Part shown: piece by piece, positions 4,925-5,316 of the stretch
Layout: each line of letters opens with the position of its first letter
Position numbering within the stretch: position 1 is the stretch's first letter
Assembly: GCA_017648225.1 (NCBI GenBank)
Contig: JAGCJE010000018.1
Span: 1-5,316, forward strand
DNA length: 5,316 nt
Source of the DNA: Kiritimatiellia bacterium
GTDB taxonomy: Bacteria > Verrucomicrobiota > Kiritimatiellia > RFP12 > UBA1067
Direction of reading: 5' to 3'
Translations under genes and position numbers: made by a program
Notes under the pieces: generated by a model
What the model was told of the DNA's origin: nothing
Databases searched by the model: none
The model's input: only the letters and a program-made list of their open reading frames with translations

Positions 4925-5316
4925 ATGGCACAAGCGAAGCAAATCCAGGGAAAATATTTTCTCCAGGCGAACATACCGACGGCGTACACGTTGACGGGTG
5001 CAGACCGCGCGGGCACAATGGGATTAAATGATATAACGGAATTGGTCGTCGAGTCCATCAACGCGCCCGGCGTATCAAACCGCGTATATTTTCCGGTCGA
5101 GCATATTGTGACCATTAAGCGCGTCCGCATCGTGGCGAATGGTGGCCCGGGAATCCAGGGAGGCGTGAATCATTACGCCGGACAATTTATTCTCTCTATG
5201 GCCCGCGACGACGGCGAGGGCAACGTGACCAAGTTCGACGAGTGCCCGGTCATTATTCCCAATTGGGGCGAATGGTACGACATCAACATGTCTTTGAAGC
5301 CGTTCAAGCGCACGGG
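4925..5316 (+). CDS. Unknown beta-rich protein, 5' part (130 codons seen)
   Basis: The gene begins with ATG at 4925, with AAGGAAGG (4910-4917) 7 nt upstream inside the end of the previous gene, and is still open at the window end. The 130 visible residues lack a signal peptide and membrane helix. Strand-like stretches are at about 35-43 (NDITELVVES), 51-57 (NRVYFPV), 62-72 (VTIKRVRIVAN), 84-93 (AGQFILSMARDD) and 117-127 (WYDINMSLKPF), with Gly/Pro/Asn turns between them. This resembles the small beta-rich proteins encoded at 1932-3462, and I infer another capsid, spike or fibre component. Two short N-terminal residues (MAQ) are shared with the 163-aa protein but are not evidence of homology. 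The true length and any C-terminal domain lie outside the window. Confidence 0.75.
   Translation, partial: MAQAKQIQGKYFLQANIPTAYTLTGADRAGTMGLNDITELVVESINAPGVSNRVYFPVEHIVTIKRVRIVANGGPGIQGGVNHYAGQFILSMARDDGEGNVTKFDECPVIIPNWGEWYDINMSLKPFKRT

Noticed and set aside
4109..4942. Overlapping minus-strand open frames of 126-162 codons opposite the 328-aa gene
   Set aside because: They overlap each other and the + strand gene, lack convincing ribosome binding sites and look like antisense of GC-rich codons.
2971..5316. Paralogy between the 163-aa protein and the protein starting at 4925, both beginning MAQ
   Set aside because: Three shared N-terminal residues are not evidence. I could not see convincing identity further along, only similar strand-rich texture.

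Overview
The window looks like part of the late (virion and lysis) operon of a bacterial virus or integrated virus of a non-tailed type. The host looks like a Gram-negative-style bacterium that uses Shine-Dalgarno initiation; I cannot name it. Composition is moderately GC-rich by eye. Every convincing gene lies on the + strand. Genes are 130-330 codons long and packed with gaps of 3-22 nt, except one structured 107-nt gap. I see no terminase, portal, tail, integrase, replication or host metabolic gene, and no tRNA, rRNA or CRISPR array. The virus reading is inference from gene sizes, arrangement and protein texture. Only the DUF5675-type protein is recognised by a family motif.

Layout. Positions 1-60 hold the last 19 codons of a gene ending in a membrane helix plus basic residues. 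Positions 64-648 encode a protein with a signal-like N-terminus, four cysteines and a C-terminal membrane anchor. Positions 666-1163 encode a protein with a very basic N-terminus followed by glycine/alanine-rich membrane segments. Positions 1186-1824 encode a 212-aa beta-rich protein with strongly biased codons, my best candidate for the major capsid protein. It is followed at 1825-1931 by a GC-rich region with a terminator-like hairpin and T-tract that overlaps an alternative hairpin.

Downstream come three small beta-rich proteins of 167, 169 and 163 aa (1932-2435, 2450-2959, 2971-3462). None is obviously similar to a tailed-phage protein, and all end in a hydrophobic strand as jelly-roll capsid or spike proteins do. 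Next are a DUF5675-type protein with an added C-terminal membrane helix (3466-3918), a 328-aa acidic/helical protein with a YGGG motif and a PAEET repeat tail (3935-4921), and the start of another beta-rich protein (4925 to the window end).

Working model (inference): the 212-aa protein is the main shell protein. The small beta-rich proteins are further shell, vertex or spike components. The basic Gly/Ala-rich membrane protein could tie the genome to a membrane, either an internal virion membrane or the host inner membrane. The DUF5675 protein would act on the cell wall during entry or lysis. The hairpin after the candidate major capsid gene would allow it to be made in excess over the minor components downstream.
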